A stretch of DNA of 64,000 nt from contig NZ_CP133017.1 of the NCBI RefSeq assembly GCF_030866765.1, positions 3,330,001 to 3,394,000 on the forward strand, in the 5' to 3' direction. A model generated the notes under the pieces. It ran no database searches, was not told the DNA's origin, and saw nothing but the letters and a program-made list of their open reading frames with translations. This document shows positions 42,722 to 51,283 of this stretch, piece by piece. Each line of letters begins with the position of its first letter. Position 1 is the stretch's first letter. A program made the translations under genes and the position numbers. Source of the DNA: Paenibacillus silvisoli. GTDB lineage: Bacteria > Bacillota > Bacilli > Paenibacillales > Paenibacillaceae.

Positions 42722-43900
42722 ATGAAAAGCATGCTTTGGGTCGTTCTTATCATGTCCTGCGGAGCAACGTTTATATCCTCGCTGTTTCCTTTGTACGGCG
42801 AGCATTATAAGCTGAGCAGTTTGGAGATCACGATTCTGTTTGCCGTGTATGCCGCAGTCTTGCTGCCGACATTGCTGGTCGTCGGTGCAAGGGGGAACGC
42901 TTGGGGTTTGAAAAGGGTGCTGCGCTACAGCATTTGGATCTCCGTTGCCTCGACGCTGCTCTTTCTGTGGAATGAGAACATCTGGATGATTTACGCAGCC
43001 AGGATACTGGAAGGCATCGCATACGGGGCATTTACGGGTACGGCCAGCGCATTTCTAATCAAACAAACGTCCAAAGAAAAGCTGGGTACGGCCATCAAGC
43101 TGTCAGGCGTTATCGTAAACATCGGCTTTGGTTTAGGTCCGGCCATATCCGGTCTAGTCATTCAATATTTGCAGATCGATCCGCTGCGGCTGCCTTACTG
43201 GTTTTTACTTGCGATGCTGGCGAGCTCCCTAGTCGTTCTTGAAATGCTGCCGAAGCACGAAGATGCAGCGGCGAAGAAGCCGGCTAAAATGAAGCTGTCG
43301 CTCGGTATCCCGACCGAAATTCGTTCCCATTTCTGGTCGGTCATCGGACTGCCGATCTTCACGGTGTTCACGTTAGGCGGAATCGTATTATCGCTCATTC
43401 CGTCCTTCGTGAAGAACGTGATTCACACCGACAATCTGTCGGTATCCGGGCTGTTAATCCTGGTGCTGCTAGGCTACGGAGCCTTGATGCAGTTCTTTCC
43501 ATGGCCGCGAAATCCCGTTCTGCGAATGCGCCTTAGCATTCTGTTTCTTGCGATTGGGTCGTGGATTATCGTTGTTTCCGGCCAAAACGAGAGCTTATTC
43601 CTGCTCTGGACCGGCATTTTCGTTCAAGGAATCGGGGCAGGGTGGACGTTTCAAACTTCATTACGGTTTGCGACCCAGCTGCCGAAGCCGGAAGAACGGC
43701 CGCGCGTTATTTCAGCCTTTTATTTATGCGCCTACGCAGGTTTTATTGTGCCTCCGGTAGGCGTCGGCGTACTGACACAATTTTTCGACTTGAATCTGTC
43801 GCTGATTCTTTTGAACATTTTTGCGGCGCTGATCGTCGTCTACGTACTCGCCTATTCGGTCCGATTTCACCGCCATTACGTTAAATCAACCGTGCAGTAA
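42722..43900 (+). CDS. MFS efflux transporter
   Basis: 392 aa, twelve hydrophobic segments, major facilitator fold. The ATG at 42722 is chosen because GGAGAG lies about ten bases upstream. Loop 2-3 has the GARGNAWGLKRVLR basic motif (motif A region), and RILEGIAYGAFTGTAS is the motif C-like region. Likely a drug or metabolite exporter regulated by the adjacent TetR protein. Substrate unknown. Confidence 0.87.
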   Translation: MKSMLWVVLIMSCGATFISSLFPLYGEHYKLSSLEITILFAVYAAVLLPTLLVVGARGNAWGLKRVLRYSIWISVASTLLFLWNENIWMIYAARILEGIAYGAFTGTASAFLIKQTSKEKLGTAIKLSGVIVNIGFGLGPAISGLVIQYLQIDPLRLPYWFLLAMLASSLVVLEMLPKHEDAAAKKPAKMKLSLGIPTEIRSHFWSVIGLPIFTVFTLGGIVLSLIPSFVKNVIHTDNLSVSGLLILVLLGYGALMQFFPWPRNPVLRMRLSILFLAIGSWIIVVSGQNESLFLLWTGIFVQGIGAGWTFQTSLRFATQLPKPEERPRVISAFYLCAYAGFIVPPVGVGVLTQFFDLNLSLILLNIFAALIVVYVLAYSVRFHRHYVKSTVQ

Positions 43901-43944
43901 ACCGCATTGCTATCATCATACGGAATAAAGGGAGATGGATCATC

Positions 43945-44424
43945 ATGAGAAAAGAATTCGTATTTCACCTGTACAATGTCGAGCACGCAAACTTCTTGAA
44001 ATTGTTGGCTAAATGTCCCGAGGAGCTGCGCAAGGCAACACCTGAAGGCTTCAACACCAGCTTGTACTGGCATTTGGGTCATGTGCTTCGGATAACCGAG
44101 TTTCATGTGTTTGATCTTGCGCAGCAACGCTCGACGCGTCCGCTTCCCGAAATCTACAATGACTTGTTCTTCTATGGCACGAAGGCTACGGAATGGAAGG
44201 AAGAGCTGCTGGCGCAGCAGCCTTCATGGGAGGAAATGATTGATTTGCTGCATGAACAGCGCGATCTTATTTACAGCTCCATGAAGGACAGACTGGAAGA
44301 GCCTGTGCCGGAAAATTTCAAAAAAGCCGAAACCTTCAGCGAGCTGATTGTGACGACCGCGGCGCATTTATCCAATCATAATGGCGTGGTTGCTGCAATG
44401 CTGCAAGTGCTTCAGCAGAAGTAA
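43945..44424 (+). CDS. DinB-superfamily protein
   Basis: 159 aa, four-helix DinB/YfiT-like fold: the His-bearing segments YWHLGHVLRITEFHVFD (about residue 48) and TTAAHLSNHNGVVAAML (about 140) supply the three metal-binding His typical of the family. Many Paenibacillus paralogs exist; they are linked to thiol-dependent transferase activity rather than DNA repair. GGGAGATGG precedes the ATG. Its terminator has been duplicated by the neighbouring IS. Confidence 0.82.
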   Translation: MRKEFVFHLYNVEHANFLKLLAKCPEELRKATPEGFNTSLYWHLGHVLRITEFHVFDLAQQRSTRPLPEIYNDLFFYGTKATEWKEELLAQQPSWEEMIDLLHEQRDLIYSSMKDRLEEPVPENFKKAETFSELIVTTAAHLSNHNGVVAAMLQVLQQK

Positions 44425-44432
44425 GTTAACGA

Positions 44433-44459
44433 GAAGACCTCAATTGTGAGGTCTTCCTT
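44433..44459 (+). terminator. Terminator of the DinB-like gene, left copy
   Basis: GAAGACCTCA AT TGTGAGGTCTTC hairpin. The T tract has been cut short by the IS that begins at 44460; the intact copy with T6 is at 46019. Confidence 0.75.
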
Positions 44460-44570
44460 CAGGCTGTCGAGAAAGTCTCGACAGCCTTTCTTATACTTAT
44501 ATATTTTAAGACATCACCGCGTTAATGTTGTATAATATAACTGACAATAATTGAACGGTAGGTGTCATTC

Positions 44571-45143
44571 ATGCTGCGACCTAATCGGGAAAAGCAACAG
44601 AATTACGAACTGGTCTCCATCGAGGATTTAGTTCCCGCTGATCATTTGCTTCGCAAAATTGACAAGTACATTGACTTCTCTTTCATTGATGAAAGGGTTC
44701 GTCATCTCTACTCGCAAGATAACGGTCGACCTGCCATCGATCCATTGGTTCTCTTCAAGATGATCTTTCTCGGGTACTTTTACGGCATTCGTTCTGAACG
44801 CCAGCTCGAACGTGATATTCAAACCAACCTGGCTTACCGTTGGTTTCTTGGACTTGGCTTAGCTGACCGCGTTCCTGATCACACAACGATTAGTTGGAAC
44901 CGTCGTACGCGGTTTAAGGACACGACTGTTTTCCAAGATATTTTTGATGAGATTGTGCTGCAGGCTATCTCACAACGCATGGTTGGCGGCCGAGTCCTTA
45001 TTTCGGATTCGACGCATCTGAAGGCTAATGCAAATAAACATAAGTACACCAAAGAACAAGTGAAGCAAAACACGCGCGATTATCTCGACGAATTAAACGC
45101 TGCGGTCGAGACGGACCGAAAAGCACAAGGAAAAAAGCTCTAA
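44571..45143 (+). CDS. IS1182-type transposase, N-terminal part
   Basis: About 190 aa. DUF772-type N-terminal domain (ENYELVSIEDLVPADHLLRKI-like start; VLFKMIFLGYFYGIRSERQL) and the first catalytic Asp region of the DDE nuclease (VLISDSTHLKANANKHK). The frame ends at 45143 just after GGA AAA AAG, and the rest of the protein continues in the -1 frame. The GTG at 44562 is another possible start. Confidence 0.82.
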   Translation: MLRPNREKQQNYELVSIEDLVPADHLLRKIDKYIDFSFIDERVRHLYSQDNGRPAIDPLVLFKMIFLGYFYGIRSERQLERDIQTNLAYRWFLGLGLADRVPDHTTISWNRRTRFKDTTVFQDIFDEIVLQAISQRMVGGRVLISDSTHLKANANKHKYTKEQVKQNTRDYLDELNAAVETDRKAQGKKL

Positions 45144-45157
45144 AACCGCGAGAGGAG

Positions 45158-45931
45158 GTGAACGAAGACAAAGAGGTTAAGGTTAGCACGACTGACCCTG
45201 ATAGTGGCTACATGGTGCGAGAAGGCAAACCGGAGGGTTTCTTCTACTTAGATCACCGTACCGTCGATGTGAAGTACAACTTGATTACCGATGTCTTCGT
45301 CACCGCAGGAAACGTTCATGATTCCGTTCCTTATCTGAGCCGTCTTGATCGTCAACGAGAACGTTTTGGTTTCGGAGTAGAAGCAGTTGCCTTGGATTCC
45401 GGCTATTTAACAACCCCGATATGCAAAGGACTGCAAGACCGCAAGATCTTTGGTGTGATTGCACATCGTCGTTTTCATCCTACGCAAGGTCTTTTCCACA
45501 AATGGGAGTTTACGTACAATGTGGAGCAAGATGTGTATGTGTGCCCGCAAAAGCAGGAGTTGCCTTACCGAACGACGGATCGTCACGGTTACCGGCATTA
45601 CGCGTCAGACCCTAAACTATGTGCTGTATGCCCGATGCTTGAGCACTGTACTCGCTCCAAGAACCATCGCAAGCTAGTAACACGACATATTTGGGAGGAC
45701 AGCAAGGAACAGGTGCGACAAAACCGGTTAACCAAATCCGGAAAAGGGCTCTACCGAAAACGAAAAGAAACGATTGAGCGAAGCTTCGCGGACGCTAAAC
45801 AGCTCCATGGGTTTCGCTATTGCCGTTTGCGGGGACTGCGGAATGTGATGGAGCAAGCGCTCATGACCGCAGCCGTGCAGAACATGAAAAAGATCGCCTT
45901 CCATCTGGATAGGAAGGCGAAGGAGGGTTAG
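45158..45931 (+). CDS. IS1182-type transposase, C-terminal part (-1 frame)
   Basis: 257 aa as listed, but the frame is open upstream to the end of the N-terminal part. It holds the rest of the DDE domain: STTDPDSGYMVREGKPEGFF, LVTAGNVHDS-like second Asp region, and the last Glu near KETIERSFADAKQLHGFRY, plus a Cys-rich segment (CAVCPMLEHC). A fused full-length protein would need a -1 shift at A AAA AAG (see findings) or repair of a one-base deletion. Confidence 0.8.
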   Translation: MNEDKEVKVSTTDPDSGYMVREGKPEGFFYLDHRTVDVKYNLITDVFVTAGNVHDSVPYLSRLDRQRERFGFGVEAVALDSGYLTTPICKGLQDRKIFGVIAHRRFHPTQGLFHKWEFTYNVEQDVYVCPQKQELPYRTTDRHGYRHYASDPKLCAVCPMLEHCTRSKNHRKLVTRHIWEDSKEQVRQNRLTKSGKGLYRKRKETIERSFADAKQLHGFRYCRLRGLRNVMEQALMTAAVQNMKKIAFHLDRKAKEG

Positions 45932-46018
45932 GCCTCCCTTAACACCTCGAAGCACTACCCCAAAAACAAAGAGAAACCCAACGTTTTGAAAAAAACGTGG
46001 GTTTCTCTACAGCCTGGA

Positions 46019-46048
46019 GAAGACCTCAATTGTGAGGTCTTCTTTTTT
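46019..46048 (+). terminator. Terminator of the DinB-like gene, right copy
   Basis: Same hairpin as at 44433 with a complete T6 tract; displaced from its gene by the IS. Confidence 0.8.
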
Positions 46049-46076
46049 GTTGTTCGCGGAAGTTAGAAAGCACCTA

Positions 46077-46125
46077 TTGACGTTGAACCGCATTACCTAT
46101 ATAGTTAGTTACATGAGTAACTAAC
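46077..46125 (+). promoter_or_regulatory. Promoter and operator of the second GntR-ABC operon
   Basis: TTGACG (46077-46082), 17-base spacer, TATAGT (46100-46105). A perfect inverted repeat with 9-bp arms GTTAGTTAC around ATGA (46104-46125) covers the -10 edge and start site, as expected for autorepression by the GntR protein encoded at 46144. Confidence 0.78.
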
Positions 46126-46143
46126 CAGTATGGTGGTGTAGCG

Positions 46144-46506
46144 ATGGGAATTATGATGGATGACAGCCGTCCCATATTCGTCCAAATTGCCGAACGCATC
46201 GAGGATGACATCATAGCAGGCGGATTGCCGGAGGAATCGCAGGTTCCTTCCACGAATCAATTCGCCGCCTTCTATGGCATTAATCCGGCTACGGCAGCCA
46301 AAGGCGTAAACTTGCTTGTTGATGAAGAAATTCTATACAAGAAACGAGGGATTGGCATGTTTGTTGCAACGGGGGCCAAAGCAAGGCTGATGGAGAAGCG
46401 AAGAGAGCAGTTTTACGAGCAATATGTCGTCACGATGATTCAAGAGGCCGAGAAGCTGGGCATCTCAATCGAGCAATTAACGGATATGATCCGTAAGAAA
46501 GGGTGA
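46144..46506 (+). CDS. GntR family regulator, YtrA subfamily
   Basis: 120 aa, winged helix at about residues 8-75 (PIFVQIAERIEDDIIAGGLPEESQVPSTNQFAAFYG) and a short helical tail. Controls the ABC pair encoded downstream; its own promoter has a matching palindrome. The operator is unlike that of the first GntR operon (7.8 kb), so the two systems should not cross-regulate. Confidence 0.88.
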   Translation: MGIMMDDSRPIFVQIAERIEDDIIAGGLPEESQVPSTNQFAAFYGINPATAAKGVNLLVDEEILYKKRGIGMFVATGAKARLMEKRREQFYEQYVVTMIQEAEKLGISIEQLTDMIRKKG

Positions 46507-46511
46507 TTCAA

Positions 46512-47405
46512 ATGTCGAATATTGTGGAAGCGAAGCATTTGACCAAGATCTATGGCCAGCATACCGCGGTCGATCAAGTCAGCTTCACGATCGAAGCGAA
46601 CAAAATTTACGGCTTGCTCGGACGGAACGGCGCGGGCAAAACGACGGTCATGCATATGATTACCGCGCAGCTGTTTCAAACGAGCGGCGAGCTTCGCGTC
46701 TTCGGAGCAGAGCCCTATGAGAATAATGATGTGCTGCGGCAAATGTGCTTCATTAAAGAAAGCCAGAAATACCCGGACAGCTTCCGGGTCGTCGATGTGC
46801 TGGAGACCGCGTCATTATTTTTCCCTAATTGGGATAAGGCTTATGCGGCTGAACTCGTCGAAGCGTTCAAGCTGCCTGTCAAACGCAGAATCAAGAAGTT
46901 ATCGCGCGGTATGCTGTCTTCCGTAGGCATCATCGTCGGCCTCGCGAGCCGGGCACCTCTTACGATATTCGACGAGCCCTACTTGGGGCTGGATGCGGTA
47001 GCGCGTTCGATCTTCTACGATAAACTGATGGAGGATTATGCCGAGCACCCTCGCACCGTCATCTTGTCGACCCATCTAATCGATGAAGTAAGCCGGCTGC
47101 TGGAGCATATTCTCGTCATTGATCATGGCAAGCTGCTGCTGAATGAGGAAGCGGACGCGCTGCGCGGCCGGGCATATACGGTAACGGGACCGGTCACACG
47201 AATTGAATCGTTCACCGCCGGCAAGAAGATCATTCATAACGAAGGCTTAGGCGGTTTTCGCTCCGTAACGATTTACGGAAGCTTGCTTGCAAGCGACCAG
47301 AAAGCGGCAGAATCGATGGGCTTGGATATTTCGCCGGTGACCATTCAGCAGTTGATCGTCTATTTAACGAGCGGCACGGCGAGCAAGGAGGCGAATGTAC
47401 AATGA
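46512..47405 (+). CDS. ABC transporter ATPase
   Basis: 297 aa. Walker A GRNGAGKTT near residue 40, signature LSRGMLSS, Walker B LTIFDEPYLGLD, switch His STHLIDEV. The C-terminal ~85 residues form a small regulatory domain. ATG at 46512 has AAAGGGTGA at good spacing; the GTG at 46503 overlaps the GntR stop but has poor spacing. The permease overlaps its stop. Confidence 0.9.
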   Translation: MSNIVEAKHLTKIYGQHTAVDQVSFTIEANKIYGLLGRNGAGKTTVMHMITAQLFQTSGELRVFGAEPYENNDVLRQMCFIKESQKYPDSFRVVDVLETASLFFPNWDKAYAAELVEAFKLPVKRRIKKLSRGMLSSVGIIVGLASRAPLTIFDEPYLGLDAVARSIFYDKLMEDYAEHPRTVILSTHLIDEVSRLLEHILVIDHGKLLLNEEADALRGRAYTVTGPVTRIESFTAGKKIIHNEGLGGFRSVTIYGSLLASDQKAAESMGLDISPVTIQQLIVYLTSGTASKEANVQ

Positions 47406-48091
47406 ATATGGTCCAAAGCGTAATGAAGATGTACATGCGGGATAAGTGGGGATGGTTCTTTCTTCCTTGGATTATTTTGTTCTCCAGCTTTCTCGTGAAT
47501 TTTTTAATCGCGTCTTTGCTACCGATGGAGGAGAATATCGTCACGGGCGGATTGATGTCCATCTTCATCTACATGATGGTCGCCGGCATTCTCACGATGT
47601 CGCAGACGTTCCCATTCGCGCTGGGCATGAGCGTGAGAAGGCGAGATTTCTACATGGGTTCCATGCTGATGATCTTGTTGGTCAGCATCTGGATTTCCGT
47701 CACATTAAGCATCCTCTCCTATATCGAGGGCAGCGTAATCGATGGCTGGGGCGTTAGGCTGTACTTCTTCCATCTCCCTTATCTCAGTGCGGGCGGTTAT
47801 TTGTCACAGCTCGTAATCTTCATCTCGACGATGCTGTTCTTGTATATGCTCGGCTTCCTGTGCGCCAGTATTTTCCGCAGATTCGGGAAGACCGGCATGT
47901 TTGGATCTGCAATCGTGAGCGCTCTTGTTTTAACGGTTGTCATCTATATGGCCAATTATTTCGGCTGGTGGGCTTCCGTCTTCAACGCCGTGAAAGACCT
48001 TACCGCTCTGGACATTGCACTAATTCTGTTCCCGCTTTCGGTTTGCTTGTCGGTGGTGTCTTACGTGCTGCTGAGAAGAGCAACTGTTTAG
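47402..48091 (+). CDS. ABC transporter membrane subunit
   Basis: 229 aa, six hydrophobic segments, starting four bases before the ATPase stop. PFALGMSVRRRDFYMGSMLM is a cytoplasmic loop seen in bacitracin/lantibiotic-type permeases. Partner of the preceding ATPase; the export substrate is unknown. Confidence 0.84.
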   Translation: MNMVQSVMKMYMRDKWGWFFLPWIILFSSFLVNFLIASLLPMEENIVTGGLMSIFIYMMVAGILTMSQTFPFALGMSVRRRDFYMGSMLMILLVSIWISVTLSILSYIEGSVIDGWGVRLYFFHLPYLSAGGYLSQLVIFISTMLFLYMLGFLCASIFRRFGKTGMFGSAIVSALVLTVVIYMANYFGWWASVFNAVKDLTALDIALILFPLSVCLSVVSYVLLRRATV

Positions 48092-48144
48092 GCTGGTACG
48101 ATTTGTAAGTATGAGAACTTTTTCAGTTCATTAGAATTTCCCCT

Positions 48145-48174
48145 TAATCCGCATGCGAGGCTGCGTACATGCTA
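48145..48174 (+). promoter_or_regulatory. Possible forespore promoter of the SleB-like gene
   Basis: CATGCTA (48168-48174) fits the sigma-G/F -10 CATXHTA fully; TAATC 18 bases upstream is a partial -35 match. Forespore expression fits a cortex hydrolase. Confidence 0.45.
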
Positions 48175-48217
48175 CAATCAGCCTCATACCATACGTGATG
48201 GAGGGATTTCATACACC

Positions 48218-48874
48218 ATGTTCAATCAGAAAAGGTTGGCAGCGGCACTTGTATTCTTCGTGCTTCTCTCTGGCGCTTCGCTTTATGGTACGAAGACACA
48301 GGCTGCTGCCGCGCCAACGCTACAAAAAGGCAGTAAGGGGGGCGACGTCGCGGATCTGCAGTTCCGCTTGCAGACGCTCGGTTTTTTCAAAGCAAAAATT
48401 ACGACCACATATGGCATGGCCACACGCAATGCCGTCGCAAACTTCCAACGCGCGAACGGCTTGAAAGCAGATGGCGTTGCCGGACCGAAGACGTGGGGAA
48501 AGCTGAAGAAGTTGTCCGTCAATAAGCCGGAATTGTCGAAGCTGGCTCGCATCATTTATTCGGAAGCACGCGGCGAGGTTTACAAAGGTCAGGTTGCGGT
48601 AGGCGCAGTCGTCATGAACCGGCTGAAATCGCCGTTGTTCCCGAAGACGCTGTCCGCCGTCATTTTCCAGCCTTATGCGTTCACGGCGGTTGCTGACGGT
48701 CAGTATTGGCTGCTGCCGAATAACTCGGCGTTTTTGGCGGCGAAGGACGCCGTACGCGGCTGGGACCCGACGAAAGAAGCGCTATACTACTACAATCCCG
48801 TCACAGCCAAGTCGGAATGGATCCGATCGCGCAAAGTGACGACGAAAATCGGCCGACATGTATTCGCTATCTAA
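48218..48874 (+). CDS. sleB: Spore cortex-lytic enzyme, SleB type
   Basis: 218 aa. Signal peptide ending AAAA, a PG_binding_1 domain (about residues 35-88; GGDVADLQFRLQTLGFF ... NGLKADGVAGPKTW) and a Hydrolase_2 domain beginning LARIIYSEARGEVYKGQ, where the Glu of SEARGE is the catalytic acid of this lytic transglycosylase family. It degrades muramic-delta-lactam-containing cortex peptidoglycan in germination, acting after the Ger receptors. No ypeB partner gene follows, so an outgrowth or vegetative paralog is possible. Confidence 0.85.
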   Translation: MFNQKRLAAALVFFVLLSGASLYGTKTQAAAAPTLQKGSKGGDVADLQFRLQTLGFFKAKITTTYGMATRNAVANFQRANGLKADGVAGPKTWGKLKKLSVNKPELSKLARIIYSEARGEVYKGQVAVGAVVMNRLKSPLFPKTLSAVIFQPYAFTAVADGQYWLLPNNSAFLAAKDAVRGWDPTKEALYYYNPVTAKSEWIRSRKVTTKIGRHVFAI

Positions 48875-48892
48875 TGGAATCGAAGCATCGAA

Positions 48893-48919
48893 AAAATCCG
48901 CCCTTGAGCGGATTTTTTT
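48893..48919 (+). terminator. Rho-independent terminator after sleB
   Basis: AAAATCCGC CCTTGA GCGGATTTT hairpin with T tail. The 195 bases up to the next gene show nothing else recognisable. Confidence 0.88.
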
Positions 48920-49114
48920 GTGCCTTCAGCATGCAACTTATTAGTGAAGCGCTTCGTTTGAAGGGTAGATGAAAGCGCGAAAGGCAGTAATGGTTACAGT
49001 TAACGGTATTAAATACAAAATGTTCCTATTCACCCCCGTAAATCTGCTCATGGCGACGAAATGTATCTGTAGTGAGCGCGTTTTCACTAATTTATGGTGT
49101 AGGGAGAGAGGTTC

Positions 49115-50533
49115 ATGAAGAAGTGGACAGTCGTCATGCTAGTCCTTTCCATGTTTCTACTTGGCAGCGGCACCGCACTTGCGAAACATGGAGATGACGA
49201 TCGTGGCAGGGACGATAATCGGCAGCAGCAATTGCAGTCCTGTAAAGATGTCGTATCCCGGCTGAATTTGGTACTAGCGAAGGTTAAGAATGAGCGGACC
49301 CGTACGATTTTGAAAAAGATGATCGCTCAATTTAAGTCGGAATGCGAATCTACCGGCAGCAGCACGAACCAACAGGATGCGGCAAAGGCGAATGCCGACA
49401 AAGCCGCGCTCGCGATCCAATTTCTCGGCAATGACCATGCAGGCTCCGTCACCATCCCCGTCATCCTTGCTGCGAAAGGCAAGAACGGCTCCGCGATCAC
49501 TTGGACATCCAGCAATCCTTCCATCATTTCGAACAACGGTTTCATGATCAACCGTCCGAAAAATAATGATGCCGCCGTCGATTTAACGGCCGTTATCCGC
49601 TACGGCAGCGCATCTACCAGCAAAACGTTCCGCGTTATCGTGAAGTCCACGGCGCCTCCGATGGCGGACACCGATCGCGTTGCGAAGGATAAAGAGGCGC
49701 TTCAAATCGTGTTTAACGGCTCCGATAATACCGATAACGTCACGCAAGCAATGAAAGAGCTTCCATCTAAAGGCGTGAACGGCTCCTCGGTTACATGGAC
49801 CTCTACGCTCCCGAACGTCGTCTCGCACGACGGTAAAGTTGTCAATCGTCCGGCAAACGGCTCCGGCGATACGAAGGTCGTCATTTATGCTTTGATTAAG
49901 TCAGGCAATTACTCGGATATGAAGCTGTTTGTCGTGACGGTTAAGCAGCAGATGCCGGACGCTCAGAAGGTCTCGGCCGATAAAGAGGCGCTCCAAATCG
50001 ACTTTGGCGGTTCGGACACGATCAATCGTGTGACGCGTCCGCTGGACGGCTTGCCTACGATAGGCGTGAATGGCTCGAAAATTGCATGGACCTCCAGCAA
50101 CACAGCCGTATTGTCGGCTGACGGCAAAACATTTCATCGTCCGGCTGCCGGCTCCGGCGATGTGTTCGTAGCGTTGACTGCGATCATCACAAGCGGACCG
50201 GCGTCCGACGTGAAGGTGTTCATTCTCGATGTGAAGCCGGAGTTTTCAAGCACGGAGAAGGTCGCCGTCGATAAAGCGGATCTTGCTATCGCGTATAAAG
50301 ATAAGGACAACGCAGCATCCGTGACGAATTCGATCGGTTTGCCGACAAAAGGGTACTACGGCAGCACGATCGTTTGGTATTCCAGCAACACGTCGGTACT
50401 CGCGAATAACGGCACCCTCATCAGCCGTCCTTCCCATGGCAAAGGCGATGCGACCGTGAACTTGACCGCGTTTATCAGCCATAATGGAGTCGGCGATGTG
50501 AAGACCTTTACGGTTGTCGTGAAACAATATTAA
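49115..50533 (+). CDS. Secreted protein with four atrophied Ig-like repeats
   Basis: 472 aa. Signal peptide (WTVVMLVLSMFLLGSGTALA), a charged helical segment (about 28-85), then four tandem ~95-residue domains of the bacterial Ig-like aBig_2 type, each with D-K-x-A-L-x-I at the start, NGSxxxWTSS in the middle and RP near the end. Such repeats are stalks in surface or cell-wall enzymes; here no catalytic or anchoring domain is present. ATG start behind AGGGAGAGAGG. Confidence 0.78.
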   Translation: MKKWTVVMLVLSMFLLGSGTALAKHGDDDRGRDDNRQQQLQSCKDVVSRLNLVLAKVKNERTRTILKKMIAQFKSECESTGSSTNQQDAAKANADKAALAIQFLGNDHAGSVTIPVILAAKGKNGSAITWTSSNPSIISNNGFMINRPKNNDAAVDLTAVIRYGSASTSKTFRVIVKSTAPPMADTDRVAKDKEALQIVFNGSDNTDNVTQAMKELPSKGVNGSSVTWTSTLPNVVSHDGKVVNRPANGSGDTKVVIYALIKSGNYSDMKLFVVTVKQQMPDAQKVSADKEALQIDFGGSDTINRVTRPLDGLPTIGVNGSKIAWTSSNTAVLSADGKTFHRPAAGSGDVFVALTAIITSGPASDVKVFILDVKPEFSSTEKVAVDKADLAIAYKDKDNAASVTNSIGLPTKGYYGSTIVWYSSNTSVLANNGTLISRPSHGKGDATVNLTAFISHNGVGDVKTFTVVVKQY

Positions 50534-50646
50534 GCTTCTGAATCTATTGAACTTTACGCTGGCCGGCGCTATGATAAACGAAGCTGAGATCTAGCACGTC
50601 TACTAGCGGCAGTTCAATTCGGACGATTCGGGAGAATGATACGACG

Positions 50647-51210
50647 ATGGGAATCAATTATTGTATGACATGCGGAGCTCCGCTTGAAGTCAGAGACGTT
50701 GACGGTACGCCTCGCAAAGCTTGCACGGCTGAAGGCTGCAACTTCGTGCATTGGGGCAATTACAGCGTCGGCGTCGGCGCGCTTGTTGTCCGTAACGAGA
50801 AGGTGTTGCTCGTACGGCGGGCGCAGGAGCCTGGCAAAGGCTTTTGGACGAATCCGGGCGGTTACATTGAGCAGCATGAGCTGATTCATGAGACGATCCG
50901 CCGCGAAGTGCTGGAGGAGTCCGGCATCGAGGCGGAAGTCCGGAATATCGTTGCCGTTCGCGATTACCCGCGGAACATCCACAATGTGTACATCGCCTTC
51001 GCGATGGACTACGTTGCCGGCGAGCCGGTGCCGGATGGCGTTGAAGTCGATGCCGCAGGCTTTTACAGCCTGAAGGAGATGGAGACGATGAACGTCGCCG
51101 GGTTTACGAAGTGGCTGGTCGATGTTGCGCTTCATGGACAGGGCGAAGGGTTGAAGGAAGACAAGGAGCCGATCGTTCAGTTCGACGGTTATGGGCTATT
51201 CCGAGTGTAA
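50647..51210 (+). CDS. Nudix hydrolase with N-terminal zinc ribbon
   Basis: 187 aa. A short zinc ribbon (CMTCGAPL ... CTAEGCNFVHWGNY) precedes the Nudix fold. The Nudix box is complete: G-x5-E-x7-REVLEESGI in GGYIEQHELIHETIRREVLE. This domain pair is like NudC/ADP-ribose-type pyrophosphatases; the substrate cannot be told from sequence. ATG start; no strong ribosome site apart from GGGAGAATG. Confidence 0.88.
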   Translation: MGINYCMTCGAPLEVRDVDGTPRKACTAEGCNFVHWGNYSVGVGALVVRNEKVLLVRRAQEPGKGFWTNPGGYIEQHELIHETIRREVLEESGIEAEVRNIVAVRDYPRNIHNVYIAFAMDYVAGEPVPDGVEVDAAGFYSLKEMETMNVAGFTKWLVDVALHGQGEGLKEDKEPIVQFDGYGLFRV

Positions 51211-51221
51211 GGCCGAAAAAG

Positions 51222-51274
51222 AAAAGCCTGTTCTGCGGTGCATGCAATGATGCTTCGCGAACAGGCTCTTTTTA
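51222..51274. terminator. Bidirectional terminator
   Basis: AAGCCTGTTC / GAACAGGCT outer stem with an inner GCAT/ATGC pairing and T5 tail, between two convergent genes. Confidence 0.78.
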
Positions 51275-51283
51275 TTGTGCAGA

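Larger units (their letters stand above)
44460..46016 (+). mobile_element. IS1182-family insertion sequence (1557 bp)
   Basis: Bounded by imperfect inverted repeats: CAGGCTGTCGAGAAAG at the left and CAGGCTGTAGAGAAAC at the right (read inward), 14 of 16 matching. It carries one transposase in two frames. Flanked by a 29-base near-exact direct repeat (44431-44459 and 46017-46045, one mismatch) that contains a complete terminator hairpin, so the insertion duplicated the terminator. IS1182-type elements are known to have variable, sometimes long, target duplications. Confidence 0.85.
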
